From Laedolimicola ammoniilytica (GTDB lineage: Bacteria; Bacillota; Clostridia; Lachnospirales; Lachnospiraceae), in NCBI RefSeq assembly GCF_025567165.1, contig NZ_JAOQKC010000002.1, positions 186,001 through 250,000 of the forward strand: a stretch of 64,000 nucleotides of DNA, read 5' to 3'. The notes beneath the pieces are model-generated. The model made no database searches. It was not told where the DNA came from and saw nothing but the letters and a program-made list of their open reading frames with translations. Shown here piece by piece: positions 44,801-51,905 of this stretch. The stretch's first letter is position 1; each line of letters opens with the position of its first letter. Position numbers and translations under genes: made by a program.

Positions 44801-45816
44801 CGCTCCTCGGTCTGAATCATAACGAACGGTACCGCTGCGTTCTGGATCTCATCTGCCAGCTCACGGGTTACCTCGGTGCCTGCCTCAGCCAGGATCTCTC
44901 CGGTCTGGGTATCTACCACATCCTCAGCCAGCACATGGCCGGTGATACGGTTGCGAAGCATCAGCTTCTTATTGAACTTATAGCGTCCTACCTTCGCCAG
45001 ATCATATCTTCTCGGATCGAAGAACATGCTCATGATCAGGCTCTCTGCGCTGTCCACGGCCAGCGGCTCACCCGGACGAATCTTCTTATACAGCTCCAGA
45101 AGACCTTCCTGATAGCTCTCTGCGGTATCCTTGGCCAGAGTTGCCAGGATCTTCGGCTCCTCACCGAACAGATCGATGATCTCCGGATTCGTTCCGTAAC
45201 CCAGAGCACGAACCAGAACGGTTACCGGAACCTTTCTGGTACGGTCTACACGTACATAAAATACATCGTTGGAATCTGTCTCATACTCCAGCCATGCACC
45301 ACGGTTCGGGATAACGGTACAGGAGTAAAGGCCTTTTCCTAATTTATCATGATCAATCGCATAGTAAATTCCGGGGGAACGAACGAGCTGGCTGACGATA
45401 ACACGTTCTGCGCCATTGATCACGAATGTACCTGTCTCCGTCATCAGCGGCAGGTCACCCATGAAAATCTCGTGTTCATTGATTTCATCTGTCTCTTTAT
45501 TATAAAGACGTACTTTTACCTTCAGGGGAGCTGCGAATGTCGCATCTCTTTCTTTGCATTCTTCGATGGTGTACTTGAGATCATCCTCACCGGTGCAGAG
45601 CGTGAAGTCTACAAAATCCAGACTCAGATGTCCGCTGTAATCGGCGATGGGAGAGATGTCATCGAACACTTCTCGAAGACCTTCCCGAAGGAACCAATCA
45701 TAGGAATCCTTCTGGACCTCAATGAGGTTCGGCATCTCCAGGACTTCTTTCTGCCTGGAATAGCTCATTCTGAAGTTCTTACCGGTTGTGACCGGACGTA
45801 TTCTGTTCTTTTCCAT
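41890..45816 (-). CDS. rpoB: RNA polymerase beta subunit
   Basis: The 1308-residue subunit has all conserved blocks, including the rifampicin region (SQLSQFMDQNNPLGELTHK then RRLSALGPGGL): the Asp, His and Ser positions usually changed in resistant strains are wild type. The catalytic-core segment AGRHGNKGVVSR is present near residue 970. The final 60 residues are acidic and low complexity. The ATG follows AAGGGGTGAACG. It has its own promoter and a leader of about 160 nt. Confidence 0.98.
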   Translation of the reverse strand: MEKNRIRPVTTGKNFRMSYSRQKEVLEMPNLIEVQKDSYDWFLREGLREVFDDISPIADYSGHLSLDFVDFTLCTGEDDLKYTIEECKERDATFAAPLKVKVRLYNKETDEINEHEIFMGDLPLMTETGTFVINGAERVIVSQLVRSPGIYYAIDHDKLGKGLYSCTVIPNRGAWLEYETDSNDVFYVRVDRTRKVPVTVLVRALGYGTNPEIIDLFGEEPKILATLAKDTAESYQEGLLELYKKIRPGEPLAVDSAESLIMSMFFDPRRYDLAKVGRYKFNKKLMLRNRITGHVLAEDVVDTQTGEILAEAGTEVTRELADEIQNAAVPFVMIQTEERDVRVISSMMVDLRHYVDVDPEELGITELVYYPALKKILEENESTEDIKEAIKREIHDLIPKHITKEDIIASINYNLHLEYGIGNEDDIDHLGNRRIRAVGELLQNQYRIGLSRMERTVRERMTTQDQDNITPQSLINIKPVTAAVKEFFGSSQLSQFMDQNNPLGELTHKRRLSALGPGGLSRDRAGFEVRDVHYSHYGRMCPIETPEGPNIGLINSLASYARINEYGFIETPYRKIDKEDPKNPRVTDEVVYMTADEEDNYHVAQANEPLDEEGHFIHKNVSGRYREETQEYERSMFDYMDVSPRMVFSVATALIPFLQNDDANRALMGSNMQRQAVPLLTTEAPVVGTGIEVKTAVDSGVCVVAKHDGVVERSVSNEITIKCDDGTKDVYRLTKFSRSNQSNCYNQRPVVFKGDKVKKGDVIADGPSTSGGELALGKNPLIGFMTWEGYNYEDAVLLSERLVEDDVYTSIHIEEYEAEARDTKLGPEEITRDVPGVGDDALKDLDERGIIRIGAEVRAGDILVGKVTPKGETELTAEERLLRAIFGEKAREVRDTSLKVPHGEYGIVVDAKVFTRENGDELSPGVNQSVRIYIAQKRKISVGDKMAGRHGNKGVVSRVLPVEDMPFLPNGRPLDIVLNPLGVPSRMNIGQVLEIHLSLAAKALGFNVSTPVFSGANESDIMDTLDLANDYVNLPFDDAEAAEWKEKGEETTADGKPWAGETFLGKHGEELLPEVTQYLDENREHRKLWKGVPISRDGKVRLRDGRTGEYFDGAVTIGHMHYLKLHHLVDDKIHARSTGPYSLVTQQPLGGKAQFGGQRFGEMEVWALEAYGASYTLQEILTMKSDDVIGRVKTYEAIIKGDNIPKPGIPESFKVLLKELQSLGLDVRVLRDDNTEVEIMETSEYGESTDLRSIIEGDRRFKDDEDSYGDYGFSKQEFADDGELVDIEEDPDDSDEDFSDFDGDFEEE

Positions 45817-45861
45817 TGACGTTCACCCCTTATTTAATATGGAAGTTAGCTACTATTTTGA

Positions 45862-45886
45862 TAACTGTTCAGTGCATGCACAGTTA
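45862..45886. repeat. Small palindrome with TAACTGT/ACAGTTA arms (copy 2)
   Basis: Same seven-base arms and CAGT loop as at 1255-1281, here in the rpoB leader, about 45 nt before the start codon. Confidence 0.45.
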
Positions 45887-45978
45887 GCTTTTGGCTGTAC
45901 TGAGCTGTTATTTTCGTCATTTTGCACAAAAATGCAAAACGAATTCAGAGCCTAGCTCACCACAATAGTGCATCCTAC

Positions 45979-46007
45979 ATGATATCATAAAGAGGTGTGA
46001 GTGTCAA
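45979..46007 (-). promoter_or_regulatory. Promoter of rpoBC with hairpin-rich leader
   Basis: TTGACA and TATCAT on the reverse strand, 17 nt apart. The 160-nt leader (45817-45975) holds a TTTTGCA/TGCAAAA hairpin near 45919-45938 and the TAACTGT palindrome. The stretch 45817-46140 holds this leader, the promoter and the rplL terminator; no gene is seen. Confidence 0.85.
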
Positions 46008-46096
46008 GCTTTTTTTGTACGTTTTGGAGATTTTTTTCGAAAATGATTTTGAGGTGATTTGTGAATTTTGGTTATTTTTTTATTGATATTTAAATA

Positions 46097-46123
46097 AGCC
46101 GGGCAGATTATCTCTGCCCGGCT
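46097..46123 (-). terminator. Terminator-like hairpin after rplL
   Basis: AGCCGGGCAGA (46097-46107) pairs perfectly with 46113-46123. The following sequence TTATTTAAATA is only moderately T-rich, so partial read-through into rpoB is possible. Confidence 0.7.
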
Positions 46124-46140
46124 CCATAAGTCGTTAAAAC

Positions 46141-46515
46141 TTATTTCAGGGTTACAGTAGCTCCCTGCTCCTCAAGCTTAGCCTTCAGCTCATCAGCCTC
46201 TGCCTTGGAAACGCCCTCTTTTACTACCTTCGGTGCGCCGTCTACCAGGTCCTTAGCTTCCTTCAGACCCAGACCAGTTACCTCACGGACAACCTTGATA
46301 ACCTTAACCTTGGAATCTCCAGCGCTTGTCAGCTCTACGTCGAAGGAATCCTTCTCCTCAGCTGCTGCTGCGCCTTCGCCAGCTGCTGCTACAACAACGC
46401 CTGCTGCTGCAGATACACCAAACTCTTCCTCACAAGCCTTTACCAGCTCGTTCAGCTCTAATACGGATAACTCTTTGATAGCGTCGATAAACTCAGCGGT
46501 AGTTAACTTTGCCAT
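46141..46515 (-). CDS. rplL: 50S ribosomal protein L7/L12
   Basis: The 124-residue stalk protein has the N-terminal dimerisation helix pair (MAKLTTAEFIDAIKELSVLEL), an Ala/Gly/Glu-rich hinge (GVVVAAAGEGAAAAEE) and the C-terminal factor-binding domain (VKVIKVVREVTGLGLKEAKD). The start at 46515 follows AGGAGGAAAA; the longer open frame covers the structured intergenic region. It recruits translation GTPases to the ribosome. Confidence 0.97.
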   Translation of the reverse strand: MAKLTTAEFIDAIKELSVLELNELVKACEEEFGVSAAAGVVVAAAGEGAAAAEEKDSFDVELTSAGDSKVKVIKVVREVTGLGLKEAKDLVDGAPKVVKEGVSKAEADELKAKLEEQGATVTLK

Positions 46516-46577
46516 TTTATTTTCCTCCTGATTTTTCATTTTTAAATTCGTTTTTTTGTTAGTAGAATCACCATGGT

Positions 46578-46619
46578 CACTAAATTCGCACTGTGCCTTT
46601 GACTTGCGTTCATTAAGTG
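46578..46619 (-). repeat. Structured hairpin, rplJ-rplL intergenic, unit A
   Basis: The unit pairs CACT with AGTG and CGCA with TGCG around the internal elements A-AAT-T and TTC-ATT-A. Unit B at 46635-46667 has the same internal elements with different outer and inner pairs. Confidence 0.5.
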
Positions 46620-46634
46620 TCCAGGTGGGCGTTT

Positions 46635-46667
46635 GTACTAAATTCGTGCTACGCACTCATTAAGTAC
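46635..46667 (-). repeat. Structured hairpin, rplJ-rplL intergenic, unit B
   Basis: GTACT/AGTAC outer stem, A-A mismatch, AAT/ATT, a TC/TC internal loop and a GTGC/GCAC tip. It overlaps the end of the rplJ-rplL gap, ending 7 nt before the rplJ stop. Confidence 0.5.
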
Positions 46668-46674
46668 TCACAGC

Positions 46675-47166
46675 CTATGCCTCCGCCTTGGATTCCGCGA
46701 TCTGATTGAGAACGCGAGCAAAGTTTGTAATCGGAGACTGGATGCTGCCAAGCAGCTTGCCAAGAAGCTCTTCTCTTGACGGAACCTTCGCGATCTCAGC
46801 CATGCCAGCTGCGTCGTAGTAAGCTCCCTCTACGATACCGCCCTTGATCTCAAGAGCCGGTGCCTCTTTGCCGAACTTAGCAAGGATACGTGCCGGAGCA
46901 GTTGCATCTGTCTTGGAGATAGCAATTGCGTTCGGACCCTCCAGCTGCGGAGCCAGGCTCTCACAATCTGTTCCCTTGAATGCGAAGTTCATCATCGTAT
47001 TCTTGTAAACCTTGTAGATAACTCCGTTATCTCTGAGCTCTTTACGAAGTCTTGTATCCTGCTCTACGGTCAGACCGCAGTACTGAACAAGAACAACGGA
47101 CTGAGCACCGTCGATATTTGCAGAAATCTCTTCTACAACCGGTTTCTTCAGCTCGATTTTTGCCAT
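46675..47166 (-). CDS. rplJ: 50S ribosomal protein L10
   Basis: The 163-residue protein anchors L7/L12 dimers to the ribosome. It has the usual start (KIELKKPVVEEISANIDGAQS) and a C-terminal helix (ITNFARVLNQIAESKAEA) that binds L12. It binds its own mRNA leader in bacteria; a matching leader lies at 47341-47470. The ATG follows GGAGGTACACC. Confidence 0.96.
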   Translation of the reverse strand: MAKIELKKPVVEEISANIDGAQSVVLVQYCGLTVEQDTRLRKELRDNGVIYKVYKNTMMNFAFKGTDCESLAPQLEGPNAIAISKTDATAPARILAKFGKEAPALEIKGGIVEGAYYDAAGMAEIAKVPSREELLGKLLGSIQSPITNFARVLNQIAESKAEA

Positions 47167-47217
47167 GAGTGGTGTACCTCCTTATTAGTCTATGTGTTCA
47201 CCAACCCGATATACGAA

Positions 47218-47340
47218 AGAATCCTGCTTGTAGGATTCTCCGCCTGCGGCGGGTCGCTTCAGCAACATCATTCCGCTCCACCGCAGTGCGATCGAATTTT
47301 TATATAACAGGGGATTCCATCCGAATTTCCTGTTATATAA
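47218..47340 (-). repeat. Structured repeat element, copy 2 (inside the rplA-rplJ gap)
   Basis: On the reverse strand: long arm TATAACAGGAAATTC/GGAATCCCCTGTTATA, GC arm, GTTGC-TGAA-GCGAC, CCGCC/GGCGG arm and a final AGAATCCT arm. Order and loop sequences match copy 1 at 33503-33643, with paired positions changed on both sides. It starts directly at the U tract of the L10-leader terminator and ends about 50 nt before the rplJ start. Confidence 0.7.
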
Positions 47341-47470
47341 AAACCTCTCTATCCGCAAAGACAGAGAGGTTTCGAAAATCATTCAAAGTGAATGCATATC
47401 GTCCTCGGCAGGCGTATTCAACTTATGCCTTACGGCACCTGCTGTCTTCGGGTCGTGTTACATGCTATGA
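47341..47470 (-). promoter_or_regulatory. L10 leader with terminator
   Basis: The reverse strand contains the conserved L10-binding region AGACAGCAGGUGCCGUAAGG followed by AAUACGCCUGCCGAGG (47398-47452 region), and then a terminator with a stem AAACCTCTCT/AGAGAGGTTT (47341-47372) and U run. Free L10 should bind and allow termination, limiting rplJL expression. Confidence 0.85.
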
Positions 47471-47471
47471 A

Positions 47472-47500
47472 AGCATAGCATATCTTTTTATGAATGTCAA
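47472..47500 (-). promoter_or_regulatory. Promoter of rplJL
   Basis: TTGACA and TATGCT on the reverse strand, 17 nt apart, 13 nt after the rplA stop. It gives rplJL a transcript separate from rplKA. Confidence 0.85.
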
Positions 47501-47513
47501 CCAATATTTTTGA

Positions 47514-48206
47514 TTAACCAAGCTTTGCTGTGTTCAGTCTTACGCCCGGTCCCATGGTCGGAGCGATGGTTACGCTCTTCAGGTACTGGCCCTTTACAGC
47601 TGCCGGCTTTACCTTATTGATTGCATCGATCAGCGTCTGGAAGTTGTCCGCTAACTGCTCCTCTGTGAAAGAAGCCTTTCCAATCGGCACGTGGATAATG
47701 TTAGTCTTGTCCAGTCGATACTCAATCTTACCAGCTTTGATTTCCTGGATAGCCTTGGTAACGTCCATAGTTACAGTTCCGGCCTTCGGGTTCGGCATCA
47801 GACCCTTGGGTCCAAGTACACGTCCCAGACGTCCTACAACGCCCATCATGTCCGGTGTAGCTACAACTACGTCGAAATCAAGCCATCCTTCGTTCTGGAT
47901 CTTCGGAACCAGTTCCTCTGCTCCAACGAAATCTGCGCCTGCTGCCAGTGCCTCATCTGCCTTTGCGTTCTTTGCGAATACCAGCACACGTGCAGTCTTA
48001 CCAGTTCCGTGCGGAAGTACAACAGCGCCACGGATCTGCTGATCTGCATGACGTCCGTCACAACCTGTACGGATGTGAGCCTCGATGGTCTCATCAAATT
48101 TTGCGGTAGCAAGCTTCTTTACGATAGCTACTGCCTCATCTCTATCATACTGAGTCTGTTTGTCGTAGAGCTTAGAAGCCTCAACATACTTCTTTCCATG
48201 TTTCAT
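47514..48206 (-). CDS. rplA: 50S ribosomal protein L1
   Basis: The 230-residue L1 stalk protein starts MKHGKKYVEASKLYD at 48206 behind AGGAGGTTATTTG. Conserved features include IRGAVVLPHGTGK and the L1 signature VGRLGRVLGPKGLMPNPK near residue 125. It helps release deacylated tRNA from the E site. The longer frame upstream has no ribosome site. Confidence 0.97.
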   Translation of the reverse strand: MKHGKKYVEASKLYDKQTQYDRDEAVAIVKKLATAKFDETIEAHIRTGCDGRHADQQIRGAVVLPHGTGKTARVLVFAKNAKADEALAAGADFVGAEELVPKIQNEGWLDFDVVVATPDMMGVVGRLGRVLGPKGLMPNPKAGTVTMDVTKAIQEIKAGKIEYRLDKTNIIHVPIGKASFTEEQLADNFQTLIDAINKVKPAAVKGQYLKSVTIAPTMGPGVRLNTAKLG

Positions 48207-48285
48207 ATCAAATAACCTCCTGGTGGTAATTGCGGGATTCAGGGTTTTCCCTCCCACGTCTGACTTTTGTTATAACAGTTTCGAA

Positions 48286-48711
48286 TTACTCTTCTACAGT
48301 GATACCCATGCTGCGAGCGGTTCCGGCGATCATGCTCATTGCGGAATCGATGTTCGCTGCGTTCAGGTCCGGCATCTTGAGCTCAGCAATCTTCTGAAGC
48401 TCAGCCTTGCTGATGGTAGCAACCTTAGTCTTGTTCGGAACTCCGGAACCGGACTGAATCTTGCAAGCCTTCTTCAGCAGTACTGCTGCAGGCGGAGTCT
48501 TTGTGATGAAGCTGAAAGATCTGTCTGCGTAAACTGTGATAACAACCGGAATAATCATTCCGTCCTGATCTGCGGTTCTTGCGTTGAACTGCTTTGTGAA
48601 CTCTACGATGTTCACGCCGTGCTGTCCAAGAGCCGGACCAACGGGCGGAGCCGGTGTTGCCTTTCCAGCAGGAATCTGCAATTTAATATAACCTGTTACT
48701 TTCTTTGCCAT
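48286..48711 (-). CDS. rplK: 50S ribosomal protein L11
   Basis: The 141-residue protein has the N-terminal Pro-rich segment (IPAGKATPAPPVGPALGQHG) that binds the GTPase-centre rRNA and thiopeptides, and the C-terminal RNA-binding domain ending in MSMIAGTARSMGITVEE. The start at 48711 follows AGGAGGTGCC. It precedes rplA by 79 nt. Confidence 0.97.
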   Translation of the reverse strand: MAKKVTGYIKLQIPAGKATPAPPVGPALGQHGVNIVEFTKQFNARTADQDGMIIPVVITVYADRSFSFITKTPPAAVLLKKACKIQSGSGVPNKTKVATISKAELQKIAELKMPDLNAANIDSAMSMIAGTARSMGITVEE

Positions 48712-48807
48712 TTTAGGCACCTCCTTGTGGTAATTGCGGGCTATCTGGGTTTCTCCCTCCCACATGCTCTGTGTATCGGTTCGAAGCTTACGCTCCCATC
48801 CGACCTG

Positions 48808-49323
48808 TTACATTTTCTTGATTTCTGTGAAGCTGATCTCGACCGGCGTCTCTCTGCCGAACAGATCCACGTTGATGGTTACGCACTGTTTATTCTGGTT
48901 AATATCCTGAATAACGCCTACCGTGTCGGCCCATACGCCGCCTGTAACCGTAACGGTGTCTCCCACTTTGAAATCTACTACGACATTTTCAGACTGGATT
49001 CCGAGCGGCCGCATTTCCTCTTCTGTCAGAGGTACCGGTTTCGATCCCGGTCCGACAAAGCCGGTCACACCACGGGTATTGCGCACAACGTACCAGGTGT
49101 CGTCATTCATCACCATGTTAATCAGAACATAGCCCGGAAACATCTTCTTCTGAACCTGTTTTCTGGCACCGTTCTTCATCTCAACCACGTCCTGCAGCGG
49201 AACTCTCACTTCGAGAATCTGCTCCTCCAGGTGTCTGTTTTCAATTGTTTTCTCAATGTTGGCCTTAACCTTGTTCTCGTATCCGGAATAAGTATGAACT
49301 ACATACCAGTTTGCCTCTGCCAT
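48808..49323 (-). CDS. nusG: Transcription termination/antitermination protein NusG
   Basis: The 171-residue protein has the RNA polymerase-binding NGN domain (WYVVHTYSGYENKVKANIEK; KMFPGYVLINM) and a C-terminal KOW domain (FKVGDTVTVTGGVWADTVG). It links RNA polymerase to Rho or to the ribosome. The start follows AGGAGTGAG, 10 nt after the secE stop. Confidence 0.97.
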   Translation of the reverse strand: MAEANWYVVHTYSGYENKVKANIEKTIENRHLEEQILEVRVPLQDVVEMKNGARKQVQKKMFPGYVLINMVMNDDTWYVVRNTRGVTGFVGPGSKPVPLTEEEMRPLGIQSENVVVDFKVGDTVTVTGGVWADTVGVIQDINQNKQCVTINVDLFGRETPVEISFTEIKKM

Positions 49324-49333
49324 TTTCTCACTC

Positions 49334-49555
49334 CTATAAACTAATCAGCATGTCGATTCCATAAGACAGGATAATGTCCAGAAGCTTGATTACAACTCCC
49401 AGAGCAATTGACGTAAGCACTACGGCTGCCGTCTGTCTTATCACGGTCTTTCTGTCCGGCCATACAATCTTGTTGTACTCCGCCTTCAGACCCTTGAACC
49501 AGCTTTTCTTCGGTTTATCGGTGCTTTTAGTGGCCTTTTCTGCTGCTTCGCTCAT
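49334..49555 (-). CDS. secE: Preprotein translocase subunit SecE
   Basis: The 73-residue single-helix form typical of Gram-positives: a charged N-terminus (KPKKSWFKGLKAEYNKIVWP), then the conserved amphipathic and transmembrane parts (AAVVLTSIALGVVIKLLDIIL). SecE clamps the SecY channel. It lies between rpmG and nusG. Confidence 0.94.
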   Translation of the reverse strand: MSEAAEKATKSTDKPKKSWFKGLKAEYNKIVWPDRKTVIRQTAAVVLTSIALGVVIKLLDIILSYGIDMLISL

Positions 49556-49579
49556 CGTCCCACTATCCTTTCCTGCATC

Positions 49580-49729
49580 TTATTTTGTTTCTTTGTGCAG
49601 TGTGTGCTTTCTGCAGAATCTGCAGTACTTGTTAGTCTCCATCCGATCCGGATGATTCTTTTTCTCTTTTGTCATGTTGTAGTTACGCTGTTTGCACTCC
49701 GTACATGCCAATGTGATCTTTACGCGCAC
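49580..49729 (-). CDS. rpmG: 50S ribosomal protein L33, zinc-binding form
   Basis: A 49-residue ORF starts with GTG at 49729 behind GGAGGTGG and reads MRVKITLACTECKQRNY to HKETK. Cys at 9, 12, 36 and 39 (CTEC and CRFC) form a zinc ribbon. The position directly before secE-nusG is conserved in Firmicutes. It is the first gene of the rpmG-secE-nusG-rplKA transcript. Confidence 0.95.
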   Translation of the reverse strand: MRVKITLACTECKQRNYNMTKEKKNHPDRMETNKYCRFCRKHTLHKETK

Positions 49730-49843
49730 GACTTCCACCTCCGCTTATTTTTTGCTTGCTGGACAGCCTCGATACGCATGCCGGCATATCTTAACTGTCG
49801 TTTTTTAGGCATAAAAAAAAAGCCTACTTCCATTCGCCCTGAT

Positions 49844-49873
49844 ATCATATCACGCCGGACATCAGTGTGTCAA
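49844..49873 (-). promoter_or_regulatory. Promoter of rpmG-secE-nusG-rplKA
   Basis: TTGACA and TATGAT on the reverse strand, 18 nt apart. The leader of about 105 nt contains a run of nine T. The 49730-50047 gap holds this promoter and the divergent one of the DtxR-like gene. Confidence 0.8.
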
Positions 49874-49942
49874 GCATTTTCTTTGGAAAACCGCCAGGAA
49901 TACCATCTGATAAATCCTATCTTTTACTCTCAGATTAAACAC

Positions 49943-49976
49943 TTGCCTTTCTTCCGGCAAAATGTTAAACTTTAAC
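49943..49976 (+). promoter_or_regulatory. Promoter and palindromic operator of the DtxR-like gene
   Basis: TTGCCT and TAAACT on the forward strand are 17 nt apart. A perfect 13-bp palindrome GTTAAACTTTAAC (49964-49976) covers the -10, suggesting autoregulation by the encoded metalloregulator. Confidence 0.5.
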
Positions 49977-50047
49977 TATTATAAATACGTGAATTTCAGG
50001 AAATAATTTTATGAAGGCCTGAATATGGAGAAGGAGATTGCTACTAT

Positions 50048-50434
50048 ATGAATTATCAGAGACATAAGTCCGAGGAATCGGTGGAGGATTATTTGGAAAC
50101 AATCCTTATTTTAAGCAAGCAGAAAGCCCAGGTGCGTTCCATCGACGTGGCCAATGAGCTTGGTTATTCCAAGCCCAGCGTCAGCGTGGCCATGAAGAAT
50201 CTGCGTCAGAAGAATTACGTGCTGGTTTCCGACGAGGGCTACCTTTCTCTGACTGAGGAGGGCCTGAATCTGGCATCCACTGTGTACGAGCGCCATTCTG
50301 TCATTTCCAACTGGCTCATCAGTCTGGGCGTGTCCCAGGAGGTGGCTGTAGAGGACGCCTGCCGGATGGAGCATGACATCAGTGATGAGAGCTTCGCGGC
50401 GATTAAGAAGTATCTGCAGGATGCCGGGAAATAA
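50048..50434 (+). CDS. DtxR/MntR-family metal-dependent regulator
   Basis: The 128-residue protein has the winged helix (VEDYLETILILSKQKAQVRS; YSKPSVSVAMKNLRQKNYV) and the dimerisation domain with metal-ligand candidates (ERHSVISNWLISLGV; DACRMEHDISDESF): Glu, Cys, Glu and His match the DtxR/MntR ligand pattern. It lacks the SH3-like third domain, as in MntR. The ATG follows GAGAAGGAGATTG. No metal transporter is adjacent. Confidence 0.9.
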   Translation: MNYQRHKSEESVEDYLETILILSKQKAQVRSIDVANELGYSKPSVSVAMKNLRQKNYVLVSDEGYLSLTEEGLNLASTVYERHSVISNWLISLGVSQEVAVEDACRMEHDISDESFAAIKKYLQDAGK

Positions 50435-50453
50435 TTTTATATAGAGAGAGAAT

Positions 50454-50495
50454 AAAACCGCTTCGCAGGTGGCGTTATCTGCGGAGCGGTTTTTC
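50454..50495. terminator. Terminator shared by the DtxR-like and DUF2130 genes
   Basis: AAAACCGCTTCGCAG pairs with CTGCGGAGCGGTTTT (one mismatch pair), with T on both sides. It separates two convergent genes. Confidence 0.85.
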
Positions 50496-50521
50496 TTTGT
50501 TGTATAGTGCCTTATGTAAAC

Positions 50522-51757
50522 TTAATTTTCTGATTCTTCTTTTTTCAGCTCATCAAACATGGCTTTCACCGAAGGCGCGTTCTTCGTCAGACGTTTGATA
50601 CTCAGATCCTCAGCCTTATGATTGGCCAGACGCAGGTTATTTTCAGAGGCGAGCAGGGCGTCCTTCGTCTTCTGCAAATGGGTAATCGTTTTGTCAATCT
50701 CATCGATAGCCGTCTTGAACCTCTCGCTGGCGATACGGTAATTACGGGCGAAGCCCTCCTTGAAGGTATTCATATTTTCCTCGAACCGCAGAATGTCCAC
50801 CTGCTGATGACGGGCCAGCTCCAGCTCCCGGCGGTACTGAAGGGAATTCAGGGCCGCATTCCGAAGCAGGGTAATCATGGGAATGAAGAACTGGGGACGG
50901 ATCACGTACATTTTCTCATAACGGTAGGACATGTCCACGATGCCGTTGTTATAAAGCTCGTTGTCGATCTCCAGCAGAGAAACCAACACGGCGTACTCAC
51001 ATTTTTTCTCCCGACGGTCCTTGTCCAATTCCTTTAAGAAATCCTCGTTCTTGTGCTTGGTAGCCGTCTCATCCATCTCATTTTTCATTTCGAACATAAT
51101 GGAAATGAATTCCACGCCGTCGGCGGCTTCCCGGAAGATAAAGTCGCCCTTGCTGCCGGTGCGGGCATCATTATCCTTTTCAAAGTAAGCGTTCGGAAAC
51201 GCGGTCATACGCAGGGCGTTGAACTGATTCAGGCAGTGCTGCTCCAGGCTTTCGCCGATCATTTTCGTGGACTGGCGGGCCTTGAAATCCTTGTAGTATT
51301 CGATCTGCTCATCCTTCATTTTCAGCTTTTCCTCGTACTGCTTCTGAAGGGCCTGCTCTTTCAGCTCGTTTTCTGTAGCTTTGTTGGCAAGCTGGCTTTT
51401 CAGAGCGGTGATCTCGGTGGTTTTCTCCGAAAGCTCCCGGTCTTTTTCGCTTACCACCTCGGCCACGGCCAGTTTTTTTTCGGTCTCCGTACCGGAAATC
51501 TGAGCCTGAAGCCGGGCAATCAGCTGATCGCGCTTTTGAAGCTCTGTCTCTTTCTTCGCTAAAGCATCGTCGTATTCCTGCTTCTGTTCCAGCCTCAGGA
51601 GGCGCAGTTCGCTCTCCTGCTTTCCGGCCAGCTCCTCCTCCCGGCGGCGCAGTTCTTTATCGAATTCTTTGTCCCGGACCTGCTGTACGATCTGGGCATA
51701 GCCGGATTCGTCCACCACGAAGACCTCGCCACAGTTGGGACATTTAATTTCCTGCAT
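50522..51757 (-). CDS. DUF2130 coiled-coil protein
   Basis: The 411-residue protein starts with a short zinc-ribbon-like segment (IKCPNCGEVFVVD), has a long charged coiled coil (residues 25-165) and then the DUF2130 domain (KMIGESLEQHCLNQFNALR; GDFIFREA; ISIMFEMKNEMDETATKHKNEDFLKELDKD in parts). The FEMKN and KGDF segments recall a restriction-endonuclease-like fold, so nuclease activity is possible but unproven. It stands alone, 148 nt downstream of larE. Confidence 0.85.
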   Translation of the reverse strand: MQEIKCPNCGEVFVVDESGYAQIVQQVRDKEFDKELRRREEELAGKQESELRLLRLEQKQEYDDALAKKETELQKRDQLIARLQAQISGTETEKKLAVAEVVSEKDRELSEKTTEITALKSQLANKATENELKEQALQKQYEEKLKMKDEQIEYYKDFKARQSTKMIGESLEQHCLNQFNALRMTAFPNAYFEKDNDARTGSKGDFIFREAADGVEFISIMFEMKNEMDETATKHKNEDFLKELDKDRREKKCEYAVLVSLLEIDNELYNNGIVDMSYRYEKMYVIRPQFFIPMITLLRNAALNSLQYRRELELARHQQVDILRFEENMNTFKEGFARNYRIASERFKTAIDEIDKTITHLQKTKDALLASENNLRLANHKAEDLSIKRLTKNAPSVKAMFDELKKEESEN

Positions 51758-51865
51758 GTTCCTATTTCTCCTTTATTTAAAATCTTATCTCTATTTCCTC
51801 TTTTGCATATTCCCATTTTAGCACAGATACTTCCGGCCTTCCAGCTTAAAAAACAGCAAACTTTA

Positions 51866-51892
51866 AGGGCATGGCTTGCACTGTCATGCCCT
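51866..51892 (-). terminator. Hairpin after larE
   Basis: AGGGCATG (51866-51873) pairs with CATGCCCT (51885-51892). T residues follow only loosely on the reverse strand, so it may be weak. Confidence 0.5.
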
Positions 51893-51905
51893 ATCTTATG
51901 TAAAC

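Noticed and set aside
38433..45342. Long forward-strand open frames opposite rpoC and rpoB (up to 689 codons)
   Set aside because: They are antisense shadows caused by codon bias in the highly expressed rpoBC genes; they lack ribosome sites and family motifs.
49733..49820. A 30-codon Arg/Lys-rich frame (starting MPKKRQLRYAG) overlapping the rpmG start
   Set aside because: It has no ribosome site, only a run of T before the ATG, and overlaps rpmG out of frame; chance is the simpler explanation.
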